A DNA stretch of 64,000 nt, from the NCBI GenBank assembly GCA_963812085.1, contig CAWETL010000003.1, positions 620,001-684,000 on the forward strand, given 5' to 3'. Position 1 is the first letter of the stretch. Each line of letters starts with the position of its first letter. Shown piece after piece: positions 18,512-29,055 of the stretch. Origin of the DNA: SPDF01 sp963812085. Its GTDB lineage: Bacteria; Gemmatimonadota; Gemmatimonadetes; Gemmatimonadales; GWC2-71-9. A program made the translations under genes and the position numbers. The notes under the pieces are model-generated. The model was not told where the DNA came from and searched no databases. It saw nothing but the letters and a program-made list of their open reading frames with translations.

Positions 18512-19078
18512 ATGCGCCTTCCGATTTCCATCGTCCTGCCGGCCGCCATCGCGCTCCTCGCCGCGTGCAGCGGCAACACCGACCTGGCCCCGGCCTCGGT
18601 GCCGAACGTCGTGGATACCGTGACGCTCGGCGCCCTGAACGGCTCGCCGGTCAACCTGCCCAGCGCCTATTCGATCGCCGACGGCAACCCGGTCCGCACC
18701 GACCTCACGTCGGCCTTCGATTTCGCCTACGACGTGGACACCACGGGACGTCACGTCTTCCTGACGCTCGAGGTGCTCCGGTTGAGCAACACGAACGGTT
18801 CCGGCCCCGGGCTGCAGTTCTCCACGAAGACGTTCGAGCAGATCACCCAGGCGCCGACCGAAAACTGGATCACGGGCGATACGATCGTCGTGAACGTGGG
18901 CGACGTGCTCACGGCCCGCTCGCGCATCGCGTGCAGCGGGCTGGGCGTGCCGCTGTACGGCAAGCTCGAGATCCTGAGCTTCGATGACACGCCGGGCGAC
19001 CGGAAGATCACCTTCAAGGTGCTGTCGAACGAGAACTGCGGCTACCGGAGTCTCGTCCCGGGCCTCCCGAAGTACTGA
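18512..19078 (+). CDS. Putative lipoprotein, function unknown
   Basis: The 188-residue product has a signal peptide with lipobox LLAACS (Cys about residue 19). The mature domain is beta-rich and includes ADGNPVRTDLTSAFDFAYDV and FLTLEVLRL. Two Cys late in the chain (IACSG and NENCG) may form a disulphide. I do not recognise the family. The promoter lies directly upstream, and serS follows after 4 bases, so the two may share a transcript. Confidence 0.65.
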   Translation: MRLPISIVLPAAIALLAACSGNTDLAPASVPNVVDTVTLGALNGSPVNLPSAYSIADGNPVRTDLTSAFDFAYDVDTTGRHVFLTLEVLRLSNTNGSGPGLQFSTKTFEQITQAPTENWITGDTIVVNVGDVLTARSRIACSGLGVPLYGKLEILSFDDTPGDRKITFKVLSNENCGYRSLVPGLPKY

Positions 19079-19082
19079 CGCC

Positions 19083-20366
19083 GTGATCGACCTCCGCCGC
19101 CTCCGACAGGATCCCCAGGGCGCGCGGGCCCAGCTGGCCCGCCGGCTCGACCCCGCCATCGACGAACTGCTCGATCAGCTGCTCGCGCTGGACGCCCGCC
19201 GGCGCGAGGTGCTGGTGCGCGCCGAGGCGCTGAAGGCCGAGCGCAACGAAGCCACCGCGGAGGTGGCGCGGCGGAAGCGGGCCAAGGAGCCCGCCGGCGA
19301 ACTGATGGCCGCCCTCAAGGAGTCGGGCGAGACGGTCAAGGCGCTCGACGCCGAGCTGCGGGACATCGAGACGGTCCTCGAGCAGCGGGCGCTCGAGGTG
19401 CCGAACCTCCCCCTGGCGGCGTGCCCCGACGGCGACGCCACGGCCAACCGCGTCGTGCGGACCTGGGGTGATCCGCCGAGGCCGTCCTTCACGCCGCTCC
19501 CGCACTGGGAGCTCGGTGAACGGCTCGGCATCCTCGACCTGCCGCGCGGCGCCAAGCTGACCGGGAGCGGATTCCCGGTGTTCGTCGGGCTCGGCGCCCG
19601 GCTGGTCCGCGCGCTGGCGAACTTCATGCTCGACCTCCATACCGGCGAGCACGGCTACATCGAGGTCGCCCCGCCGCTCCTCCTCAACCGTTCCAGCCTG
19701 CTGGGCACCGGCCAGCTGCCGAAATTCGAGGAGGAACTCTACGCCGCCGAGCGCGACGGATTCTACCTCCTGCCGACGGCGGAAGTGCCGGTCACCAACC
19801 TGCACCGCGACGAGATTCTCGACGGCGCCGACCTCCCGCGCGGCTACGTGGCCTTCACGCCCTGCTTTCGGCGCGAAGCGGGGGCGCACGGCAAGGACAC
19901 CCGCGGGCTCATCCGGGTCCACCAGTTCGACAAGGTGGAGCTGGTGCGGCTGGTGCGGCCGGAGGATTCGCCGGCCGAACACGAACTGATGACCGGGCAC
20001 GCGGAGACGGTCCTCCGGCGGCTCGGGCTGCCGTACCGGGTGCTCGCGCTGGCCGCGGGCGACACCGGATTCGCCAGCGCGTGCACCTACGATCTCGAGG
20101 TCTGGGCCGCCGGCGTCGGCGCCTGGCTCGAGGTGTCGAGCGCCTCGACCTTCACCGATTTCCAGGCGCGGCGCGCCAACATCCGCTTCCGGCCCGAGCC
20201 CGGCGCCAAGCCGGAGTTCGTGCACACGCTCAATGCCAGCGGGGTGGCGTTCCCCCGCACCATCATCGCGCTGCTGGAAAACGGCCAGCAGGCGGACGGC
20301 TCCGTCCTCATTCCCGAGGCGCTCGCGCCCTACCTGGGGACCGATCGCCTGGTCCCGCGTGCGTAG
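19083..20366 (+). CDS. serS: Seryl-tRNA synthetase
   Basis: SerRS charges tRNA-Ser and also tRNA-Sec, relevant here because a tRNA-Sec gene is present in the window. The 427-residue protein has an N-terminal antiparallel coiled coil (about residues 25-110) that grips the long variable arm. The class II catalytic motifs follow: motif 2 in YVAFTPCFRREAGAHGKDTRG, and motif 3 in NASGVAFPRTIIALLENGQ with its conserved Arg. TAEVPVTNLHRDEIL and EVSSASTFTDFQARR are also diagnostic. Translation starts at a GTG, four bases after the preceding stop. The gene overlaps the histidine kinase start by 8 bases. Confidence 0.97.
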   Translation: MIDLRRLRQDPQGARAQLARRLDPAIDELLDQLLALDARRREVLVRAEALKAERNEATAEVARRKRAKEPAGELMAALKESGETVKALDAELRDIETVLEQRALEVPNLPLAACPDGDATANRVVRTWGDPPRPSFTPLPHWELGERLGILDLPRGAKLTGSGFPVFVGLGARLVRALANFMLDLHTGEHGYIEVAPPLLLNRSSLLGTGQLPKFEEELYAAERDGFYLLPTAEVPVTNLHRDEILDGADLPRGYVAFTPCFRREAGAHGKDTRGLIRVHQFDKVELVRLVRPEDSPAEHELMTGHAETVLRRLGLPYRVLALAAGDTGFASACTYDLEVWAAGVGAWLEVSSASTFTDFQARRANIRFRPEPGAKPEFVHTLNASGVAFPRTIIALLENGQQADGSVLIPEALAPYLGTDRLVPRA

Positions 20367-21528
20367 CGACGCCTTCCGCCGCTTTGCGCCGGGCGCCGTC
20401 GTCATCCTCGCGGCGGTGCTCATCGGCCTGACGACCGGCACCGGCCTCGTCGTGGCGCGCCACCTCCAGCTGGACGCGCTGAACATCGGCCGGCTCTACT
20501 CCGGGGTCTTCGCCGGGCTGAACGATCCGACACCCGGGGCGGAAACCGGCGCGCTGCTCCTGCTGGGCGAGCGGGTGCGGCAGCAGGGACTCCCGCTCGT
20601 GGTGACCGACGGCATGGGGCAGGTCACGGCGGCCGCCAACCTGCCCTTCGAGGCCGCCCTCGACGATCCCCGGATCAAGGCGTACGCCGCCCGGCTCGAC
20701 CGGATCAATCCTCCGCTCACCGAACCGGGGGTCGGCACGGTGCACTTCGGACCGCTGCCAGCGCGCCGGCAGTTCGCGCTCCTGGCGTTGTTGCAGGCGC
20801 TCACGGTCGCCGTCATGGTCGGCGTCGCGTTCTTCGCCTATCGCCATGCCATGTCGTCGCAGCGGGACCGGCTCTGGGTGGCGATGGCGCGGGAGGCGGC
20901 CCACCAGATGGGCACGCCGCTCATGAGCCTGCAGGGCTGGATCGAGGTGGTCCGGTCGCGGCCGAGTCCGCCGCCGGATCTTGCCGATCATCTTGCGGCG
21001 GACGCGGAGCGCCTCGAGCGGGTGGCGCAGCGCTTCGAGCGGATCGGCAACCCGGCCCGGCGGGAGGCCATCGGGCTGGGCGCGACCGCCGACCGGGTGG
21101 CGGGCTACTTCCGCCCGCGCCTGCCGCGGCACGCCAACCCCATCGAGCTCCGGGTCGAGGCGGCGGGCGCCGGCCCGATGGTGCTCGGCGACCCCATCCT
21201 GCTGGAGTGGGCGCTCGAGGCGCTGGTGAAGAACGCCATCGACGCGCTGCGCGGCCGCTCCGGCACGATCACGCTCCGCGTGGAGGCCGAGTCCGGCCAG
21301 GGCGTGCTGCGCGTGATCGACGACGGGCCCGGCATCGAGGGCGCCATCCGGCGCACGCTCTTCCAGGCCGGCATCACCACCAAGACCGGCGGCTGGGGCA
21401 TCGGGCTCGCCCTCGCGTACCGGGTCGCGCATGAGGCGCACGGCGGCGACCTGACGCTCGAACCGACCCCGACCGGCGCCTGCTTCCGCCTGTCGCTCCC
21501 TCTCAAGGACGAGACCGCTCCCGCGTGA
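20359..21528 (+). CDS. Membrane-bound sensor histidine kinase
   Basis: The 389-residue protein has a first transmembrane helix at about residues 12-34 and an extracytoplasmic region of about 100 residues. A second helix lies near 137-157. The cytoplasmic part has an H-box, REAAHQMGTPLMSLQGW, and an HATPase_c domain with the N-box LVKNAIDALRG, G1 VIDDGPGIEG and G2 WGIGLALAYRV. The histidine-box with Gln-Met before Gly-Thr-Pro is a variant form. No response regulator is adjacent, so its partner is elsewhere. The start is a GTG inside the serS 3' end; the end overlaps the helicase start (GTGA). Confidence 0.88.
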   Translation: MRSDAFRRFAPGAVVILAAVLIGLTTGTGLVVARHLQLDALNIGRLYSGVFAGLNDPTPGAETGALLLLGERVRQQGLPLVVTDGMGQVTAAANLPFEAALDDPRIKAYAARLDRINPPLTEPGVGTVHFGPLPARRQFALLALLQALTVAVMVGVAFFAYRHAMSSQRDRLWVAMAREAAHQMGTPLMSLQGWIEVVRSRPSPPPDLADHLAADAERLERVAQRFERIGNPARREAIGLGATADRVAGYFRPRLPRHANPIELRVEAAGAGPMVLGDPILLEWALEALVKNAIDALRGRSGTITLRVEAESGQGVLRVIDDGPGIEGAIRRTLFQAGITTKTGGWGIGLALAYRVAHEAHGGDLTLEPTPTGACFRLSLPLKDETAPA

Positions 21529-23799
21529 CCTCACCCCTGTTCGGCTCCCTGAATCCCGCCCAGCGCGAGGCCGTCGAGCACGTCGAGGGCCCGCTGCTGG
21601 TGCTGGCCGGCGCGGGCTCGGGGAAGACGCGCGTGCTCACCGCGCGGGTCGCCAACCTGATCGAGCGGCACGGGGTGGCGCCCGACCGGATCTTCGCGGT
21701 GACGTTCACGAACAAGGCCGCCGCCGAGATGAAGGAGCGGATCGGCCGGCTCCTCGGGCGCGACCCCGGCGGGCTCTGGATCGGGACCTTCCATTCGCTC
21801 TCGGCGCGGCTGCTCCGCCGCGAGGCGGAGCTGCTCGGCTTCACCCGGCAGTACACCATCTACGACGAGGACGACCGGCTCCGGGTCATCCGCCGGATCC
21901 TCGAGCAGCAGGGGCACCCGCCAAAGGCCTTTCCGCCCAGGGCGGTGCAGAGCATCATCTCCGCGGCCAAGAACCGCGATGACCCCGCCGAGCGAGCTCC
22001 TCGCCACCGGCACCTTCAACCCGATGGTCCGGGTGGCGGCGGAAGTGTACGCGGCGCTGGGCCCCGCGCTGCAGTCGGCCAACGCGATGGACTTCGACGA
22101 CCTGCTCCTCCACCCGCTGGCGCTCTTCCGCGGGCACCCGGAGCGGCTGGAGGCCTACCGCCGGAAGTTCCAGTACGTGCTGGTGGACGAGTTCCAGGAC
22201 ACGAACCGGGCCCAGTACGAGCTGATCCGCGCGCTGGGCGCGAGCGGCAACGTCTGCGCGGTGGGCGACGACGACCAGTCGATCTACGGCTGGCGCGGCG
22301 CCGAGGTCAGGAACATGACCGACTTCCAGCGCGACTTCGCCGACGTGCGCCTGGTGCGCCTGGAGGAGAACTACCGCTCCACCCAGGTCGTGCTCGACGC
22401 CGCCAACGCCGTCATCGCCGAGAACAGCGGCCGGATCGGGAAGACCCTGCGGACCAGCCGGCAGGGTGGTGAGGCGGTGACGCTCCTCGCCGCGGCCGAC
22501 GAGCGCGACGAGGCGGAGTGGATCGCCGGCGAGCTTCGCAAGCGGGCGGAGCAGGGCGACTGGTCGTTCGGCGAGATGGCGGTGCTCTACCGCACCAACG
22601 CGCAGTCGCGCGCGCTGGAAGAGGCGTTCCGCCGCGGCGGGCTGGCCTACCGGATCATCGGCGCCATCAGTTTCTACGACCGCCGCGAGGTGAAGGACCT
22701 GCTGGCGTACCTGCGCCTGGTCGCCAACCCGGCCGACGACGACGCCTTCCTCCGCGCGGTGCAAGTGCCGAAGCGCGGCCTGGGCGACTCCAGCCTGGCC
22801 GTGCTGGCCGAGGCGGCCCGGCAGTGGGGCAAGCCGCTGCTCGCCACGGCGGCCATCGCGGATCGCGTGCCCGACCTCCGTCCCAACGTCCGCAGCGCGC
22901 TCACCGGCTTCGCCGCCCTCGTCGAGCGCCTTCGGGTTCAGGCGGCGCACCAGCCGCCGGCCGACCTGCTGGAGGACCTGATCCAGGCCCTCGACTACGA
23001 GGTGCTGCTCCGGCAGGAAGGCCCCGAAGGGGCGGACCGCTGGGAGAACGTCCGGGAACTCGTGGCGAGCGCCGCGAACTGGTCGGAAGTCGTTTCGGAG
23101 GCTGGGGAGGAGGACGGCACGCCGCTCGAGCGGTTCCTCGCCGATGCCGCGCTGCTGAGTTCACACGACAAGATCGAGGGTGCCGTGGACGGCGTCACGC
23201 TGATGACGCTCCACACCGCCAAGGGACTGGAGTGGCCGGTGGTCGTGCTGGCGGGCCTCGAGGACGGGCTCTTCCCGCTGGCGCGCGCCGACGAGCAGCC
23301 CGGCGGCATCGAGGAGGAGCGCCGCCTGTGCTACGTGGGCCTCACGCGCGCCAAGGACAAGCTCTACGTGACCTTCGCGCGGAGCCGACGCCGGGGCGGG
23401 ACGCTGATGCACTCGCGGCCGTCGCGGTTCCTGGAGGCGTTGCCGCCCGGGATTCTCGATGAGCGGCGGACGTCGGTTGCAGGCTGGGGCGGAGGCAGCG
23501 GGGCAGCTTGGCAGCGGGGCAGGGGGTCAGAGCGCTCCGGGGCTTCGGGCCCTGCACTCACGGCCCCGCTGCCCCGCGGCCCCGCCGCGGAAGCTCCGGA
23601 GGAGGTTTCGCAGGACACCCCCCGCTATATCCGCGGCGAGCGAGTGCGGCACCGCCGCTTCGGCAGCGGGGCCATCCAGGGGCTGACCGGCGCCGGGCGC
23701 GACCTCAAGGTGTCGGTGCAGTTCGACGACGAGGAAGTGGGACTCAAGCAGCTGCTCGTGGCCTTTGCCGGCCTCGAGCGCGAGTGGGAGAGCGCATGA
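21525..23799 (+). pseudogene. UvrD/PcrA-type DNA helicase, frame broken by a one-base insertion
   Basis: Joined across one extra G at about 21978, this encodes a superfamily 1A helicase of about 757 residues. Walker A is AGAGSGKT near residue 30 (motif I). Motif Ia is FTNKAAAEM, motif II VDEFQDT, motif III VGDDDQSIYGWRGA and motif IV LEENYRST. Motif V is TLHTAKGLEW and motif VI RRLCYVGLTRAKD. The first frame is read to SAAKNR and the second starts MTPPSELL. After the core comes a low-complexity linker, then a C-terminal domain (RVRHRRFGSGAIQGL) as in PcrA. It overlaps both the histidine kinase and gatC by 4 bases. It acts in excision repair and replication restart; as such genes are rarely lost, the break is probably an assembly error. 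Confidence 0.85.
23494..23577 (+). repeat. Repeat cluster inside helicase linker
   Basis: The 13-mer GGCAGCGGGGCAG occurs twice as a direct repeat (23494-23506 and 23510-23522). Its inverse appears at 23568-23577 (GCTGCCCCGC), so this part can form a hairpin. The reading frame stays open through it and codes for a Gly/Ser/Pro linker. Confidence 0.7.
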
Positions 23800-24095
23800 G
23801 CATCGGACGCGAGGAGGTGCTTCACGTCGCCCGGCTGGCCGAACTGGACGTGCCGGCGCAGGACGTGGATGGCCTGGTGGAGCAGATCGGCCGGATCGTG
23901 GACTACGTGGCCCAGCTGAACCAGGTCCCGGCCGGGGAGCACGCCACCTCGTTCCAGGCGGGCCCGCCGGCGGTGACGCTGCGGGAGGACGCGCCCGGCG
24001 CGGTGCCCCTCGTCCGCGGCCCCGCGGCGTTCGCCCCCGAGTTTCGCGACGGACTCTTCCTGGTGCCACGGCTCGGCTCGATGGAGGGGGAATGA
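23796..24095 (+). CDS. gatC: Asp/Glu-tRNA amidotransferase subunit GatC
   Basis: GatC is the small subunit that ties GatA to GatB in the transamidosome correcting Glu-tRNA(Gln) and Asp-tRNA(Asn). The 99-residue product begins with the N-terminal helix EEVLHVARLAELDVPA. It has the linker ending in LREDAPG, and the final helix region has FLVPRLGSMEGE, close to the family consensus F-VP-V. It starts with an ATG overlapping the helicase stop (ATGA) and overlaps gatA by 4 bases, forming the usual gatCAB order. Confidence 0.95.
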   Translation: MSIGREEVLHVARLAELDVPAQDVDGLVEQIGRIVDYVAQLNQVPAGEHATSFQAGPPAVTLREDAPGAVPLVRGPAAFAPEFRDGLFLVPRLGSMEGE

Positions 24096-25537
24096 GCGGA
24101 GTGGGGGAGCTGGCAGCGAAGGTGAGGGCGGGCAAGCAGTCGGCCGTCGATTCAGCGCGCGCCGTCGCCGGCCGGCTCAGGGCCGCGGACGCGCAGGGCC
24201 TCAACGCGAGCCTGCACTGGAGCGAGGAGACGCTGCTGGCGGAGGGAGAGCGGGTAGACGCCCTGTGCGCCGGCGGCGCGGCGCTGCCGCTGGCAGGCGT
24301 GCCGGTCGCGCTCAAGGACAACATCGTCACGACCGACGCCCCCACCACCTGCGCCTCCCGGATCCTCGAGGGATACCGCTCCCCGTTCGACGCGACCGTC
24401 GTCACCCGGCTCCGCGAGGCCGGCGCGCTCCTCGCCGCCAAGACGAACCTCGACGAGTTCGCCATGGGCTCATCCACCGAGCACTCGGCCTTCGGGCGAG
24501 TGCGGCATCCCCTCGACCCCGACCGGGTGCCTGGCGGCTCCTCGGGCGGGTCTGCCGCGCTGGTGGCCGCGGGGGTGGTGCCGGCGGCGCTCGGTTCGGA
24601 GACCGGCGGCTCGGTCCGGCAGCCCGCGAGCTTTTGCGGGATCGTGGGCGTCAAGCCGACCTATGGCCGGGTGAGCCGGTTCGGCCTCGTGGCCTTCGGT
24701 TCGTCACTCGACTGCGTGTCGGTCTTCGGCCGCACCGTGGACGACGCCGCCCGCGTGCTCCGGGTCATCTCGGGGCAGGATGCCAGGGATGCGACCACCA
24801 CCGACGCCCCGGTGGCCGACGTGCTGCCGGCGCCCGGCTCGCTGGCCGGGCTCCGCGTCGGCCTCCCCTCGGAATATTTCCCCGCCGACCTCGACGCCGG
24901 CGTGCGAGCCGGCGTGGACCGCGCCGCCGCGGCGCTGCGTGCACTGGGCGCCGAACTGGTGCCGGTGTCGCTTCCGCACACCGGATACGCGGTGCCGACC
25001 TACTACGTGCTGGCGCCGGCGGAGGCCGCCTCGAACCTGGCGCGCTTCGACGGCGTGCGGTACGGCGCGCGCCGCGTCGGGCCCGCCGGCGACCTCCCGG
25101 CGCTCTACCGCGCCACGCGCGGCGAGGGCTTCGGGCCCGAAGTGCGCCGACGGATCCTGGTCGGGACCTACGTGCTGAGCGCGGGATACTACGACGCCTA
25201 CTACGCCCGGGCGCAACAGGTGCGGAACCTCATCGCCGCCGACTTCAGCCGGGCCTTCGGACGCCGGCGGCGTGGACCTGCTGCTCACGCCGACCACCCC
25301 GACGCCGGCCTTCCGCGCGGGAGAAAAGACGGCGGACCCCGTCTCCATGTACCTCGCCGACATCTTCGTGTCGGCGGTGAGCCTGGCGGGGCTGCCGGCG
25401 CTGAGCCTTCCCTCGGGCCGGTCCGGGGGACTCCCCGTCGGCGTGCAGATCATCGCGCCGGCCTTCGGCGAAGCCCGGATGCTCGCGGTGGCCGCGGCGC
25501 TCGAAGCGGCGCTCGACGGCGCCGGGGAGGTGCGCTG

Positions 25538-25538
<1 letters not shown>
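24092..25538 (+). pseudogene. gatA: Glutamyl-tRNA amidotransferase subunit GatA, frame broken by a one-base insertion
   Basis: GatA is the amidase that frees ammonia from glutamine. Joined, it is about 481 residues. The amidase signature catalytic Lys is in VALKDNI, and the Ser-cis-Ser-Lys region is GGSSGGSAALVAAGVVPAALG followed by GSETGGSVRQPASFCG. The first frame ends in IAADFSRAF and the second continues DAGGVDLLLTPTTPTPAF. The extra G is near 25259. No catalytic residue is missing. Given that the neighbouring gatB has the same fault, a sequencing indel is likely; an organism with gatCAB as its only route to Gln/Asn-tRNA could not lose it. Confidence 0.88.
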
Positions 25539-26994
<1,456 letters not shown>

Positions 26995-27003
26995 GGCCCG
27001 GCC

Positions 27004-27621
27004 TCACTCCTTCGGCTCGTCCTCCTCGAGCAGATCTTCCAGCACCCGGTCGACCACCTCCGACACCGAGCCGGTGAGTACCGTCATCAGGACGTCGCTC
27101 GCCTCGGCGGCAAGGTCGTCGGGGTGTTTGCGGTCCCGCGAGAGCCGCACGATGTTCCCGAGGTACACCGGGACCGCCGCTCCCTCCTCGAGACTGGGCG
27201 TCTCCTCACCGCCTGCCCCCGCCTCCTGCATCTCGAACTCAGGCACGGGGACGCTCGCCCGCCACGGCTCGTCCGGGTCCTCGTCGCCCTCCTCGTCCTC
27301 CTGCAACGGAAAGCGGTTGGCCGGCAGCAGCGCCAGCAGCCGGCACTGCAGTCCGGGCGAGTCCTCGAACGCCACCAGTCCGAGATGCACCGGTTCGTCG
27401 AAGAGGTGGAACTCGCGGAGTTCCTCCAGCGCCTCGGTCGGGGCCACGCGGCGGCCGACCAGGCGCCCGTCGATGAACGTTCCCAGGCAGACGGACCCGT
27501 CGGGGGTCCGGTCGTCCTCGACTGGCTCGACCCGGAGCTGCACCGGGGCGCTCGTGGCCACGAGCACGCTGGGGCGGCCCTCGCCCTCGCCGGGAGGCAG
27601 GCCGAGGTCGTCAGGACGCAT
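27004..27621 (-). CDS. Acidic cytosolic protein, function unknown
   Basis: The 205-residue product has no signal sequence and no membrane segment. It is rich in Glu and Asp, especially in a low-complexity middle (QEDEEGDEDPDEPW) and at the C-terminus (LEDLLEEDEPKE). The N-terminal half looks folded (SVCLGTFIDGRLVGRR, FHLFDEPVHLGLVAF), while the middle is probably flexible. I do not recognise the family. It is the last gene of a - strand operon, overlapping the zinc phospholipase-like gene by 11 bases. Confidence 0.62.
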   Translation of the reverse strand: MRPDDLGLPPGEGEGRPSVLVATSAPVQLRVEPVEDDRTPDGSVCLGTFIDGRLVGRRVAPTEALEELREFHLFDEPVHLGLVAFEDSPGLQCRLLALLPANRFPLQEDEEGDEDPDEPWRASVPVPEFEMQEAGAGGEETPSLEEGAAVPVYLGNIVRLSRDRKHPDDLAAEASDVLMTVLTGSVSEVVDRVLEDLLEEDEPKE

Positions 27622-28549
27622 GGGGCGGAGCGCTCCACGGCTTGGGGGCCGACAACTGGCGCCAGTAGCTGAGGTCCGGCTTGCGGGGCAGCCCGAAGTC
27701 GCGGTCGGCGAGCTCGCGGATGCGCTCCGTGTGGCTCTCGCCGCCGCCCTCCCTGGCCTCCTGCCGGATCAGCTTCGCGGCGCGGAGCGGCTCGGCGCCG
27801 GCCGGATCCAGGCGGCGGGCCAGGGGACGGTCGTCCCCCAGCATCTCCATCACGAATTCGTACGAGAGCGCCATGTGCTGTTCCACGTCCTCGTCGGGCA
27901 GGTCCCACCGGCTCCGCTCGCGCGCCATCCGGAAGGCGCGCTGCCAGCTCCGGGTCTCGACGAGGTGCACCATGCCGCGGAAGAGCCTCCGGTTGGTGCG
28001 CACGCTGAAGATGGTCGGCGAAATGATCTGGTCGAGGTGCGCGTCCGCCGGGGTGTGGTCGAGCTGGATGACCTCCTTGGCGGTCCGGGCAAAGCCGGAG
28101 CCGAGGTGGGTCTCGAACCGGCTCTCCCAGTAGGCGTGGCCCAGCCCCGACCGCGAACTCGTCAGCGCGAGTTGTCGGGGCACGAAGTAGTTGTGGGCGA
28201 CGGAATCGGCGGCGAGGTGGGAGAGGTACCCAAGCCCGAAGGCCCGGAGCGCGTCGGTGGGTGCGAGGTCGTGGATCTCCTGGCCGACGTGCCAGTGGTG
28301 ACAGTGCCGGCTGACCGGGGCGAAGTTCTTCGCGATGGTGCTGTCGGCGGCGATGTTGCCGTACATGAAGTCGTACGGGAAGGCGCGGATCAGGTCGGCG
28401 ACCGTCGGCGGGAGGAGGTGCGCGCTGGCGAGGACGTTTTGCGCCAGGTAGATGTGGGTGCCGGGGGTCCAGGCGTGGAGCGAATCGGGAGCAACCGCGA
28501 GTACGAGGCCGACCCCGAGAAGCGCCAGGGCGAGCCGTGAGGCGTTCAC
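27611..28549 (-). CDS. Exported zinc-dependent phospholipase C-like protein
   Basis: The 312-residue product has a signal peptide (residues 1-25). The mature chain starts near a Trp (AWTPGTHIYLAQN), as in zinc-dependent phospholipase C enzymes where Trp1 binds zinc. His/Asp-rich helices follow (SRHCHHWHVGQE and GYLSHLAADSVAHNYFVPR), giving the expected metal ligands. A phospholipase or nuclease-type P1 fold is therefore likely, though activity is unproven. The GTG start overlaps the upstream small membrane gene (GTGA). It may act on membrane phospholipids in the periplasm. Confidence 0.72.
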   Translation of the reverse strand: MNASRLALALLGVGLVLAVAPDSLHAWTPGTHIYLAQNVLASAHLLPPTVADLIRAFPYDFMYGNIAADSTIAKNFAPVSRHCHHWHVGQEIHDLAPTDALRAFGLGYLSHLAADSVAHNYFVPRQLALTSSRSGLGHAYWESRFETHLGSGFARTAKEVIQLDHTPADAHLDQIISPTIFSVRTNRRLFRGMVHLVETRSWQRAFRMARERSRWDLPDEDVEQHMALSYEFVMEMLGDDRPLARRLDPAGAEPLRAAKLIRQEAREGGGESHTERIRELADRDFGLPRKPDLSYWRQLSAPKPWSAPPHAS

Positions 28550-28974
28550 CTCCGCCGCCGCCGAAGCACCCGGGCGATGATTCCCGTGCTCATCCGAGCC
28601 GTCCGGAGCGCCGTCGCGACGCCGAGCGCGGTTTCCTCCACTTCCTCCTGCACCACCTCGTAGAGCGCGTCCAGGTCCGCGGCCCGCTCCGACACCCGGT
28701 CGATGCCGCGCTCGAGCCGGTGGCGGAACCGCCGGCTGGTGACGAGGTAGGCGTCGCCCTCTTCCTTCACCCGGTCCATGAGGGCCTGCATCTCGCCGAG
28801 TCGTGCGGAGGCCGCGCGGAACGCGTTGCGGAGCGCCAGCGCCGCGAGGCCGAGCGCCACGAACATGACGACGCAGGCGAAGGCGATGATGCCGAGCGAA
28901 ATGGCGATGGTCGGCCCGACCCACCCGGCGAGGGGGGCCTGCAGGGCCTGGAGGAGGAGGGATGGACTGAACAC
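28546..28974 (-). CDS. Single-pass membrane protein with coiled coil, function unknown
   Basis: The 142-residue protein has one long hydrophobic segment (about residues 19-46). A charged, helical region rich in Glu, Arg and Leu (FRAASARLGEMQALMDRVKEEG and following) is likely a coiled coil, ending in a very basic tail (LRRRRR). It could be a scaffold or a DUF948-like small envelope protein. It is the first gene of the - strand operon, sharing the divergent region with murA. A CATACT hexamer lies 6 bases before the GTG on the - strand, so the mRNA may be leaderless. Confidence 0.6.
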   Translation of the reverse strand: MFSPSLLLQALQAPLAGWVGPTIAISLGIIAFACVVMFVALGLAALALRNAFRAASARLGEMQALMDRVKEEGDAYLVTSRRFRHRLERGIDRVSERAADLDALYEVVQEEVEETALGVATALRTARMSTGIIARVLRRRRR

Positions 28975-29019
28975 GCCTGAAGTATGAACCGGATGGGGGC
29001 CGTTCGGAATCCCTCGCGC

Positions 29020-29048
29020 TTGACGCCCCCCGGTTGGCCGGGTGAGCT
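29020..29048 (+). promoter_or_regulatory. Candidate promoter for murA
   Basis: TTGACG (29020-29025) is followed after 17 bases by TGAGCT (29043-29048), and the murA ATG is at 29056. The -35 box is good, the -10 box weak. The start would fall at or just before the ATG. Confidence 0.4.
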
Positions 29049-29055
29049 TTGGCCC

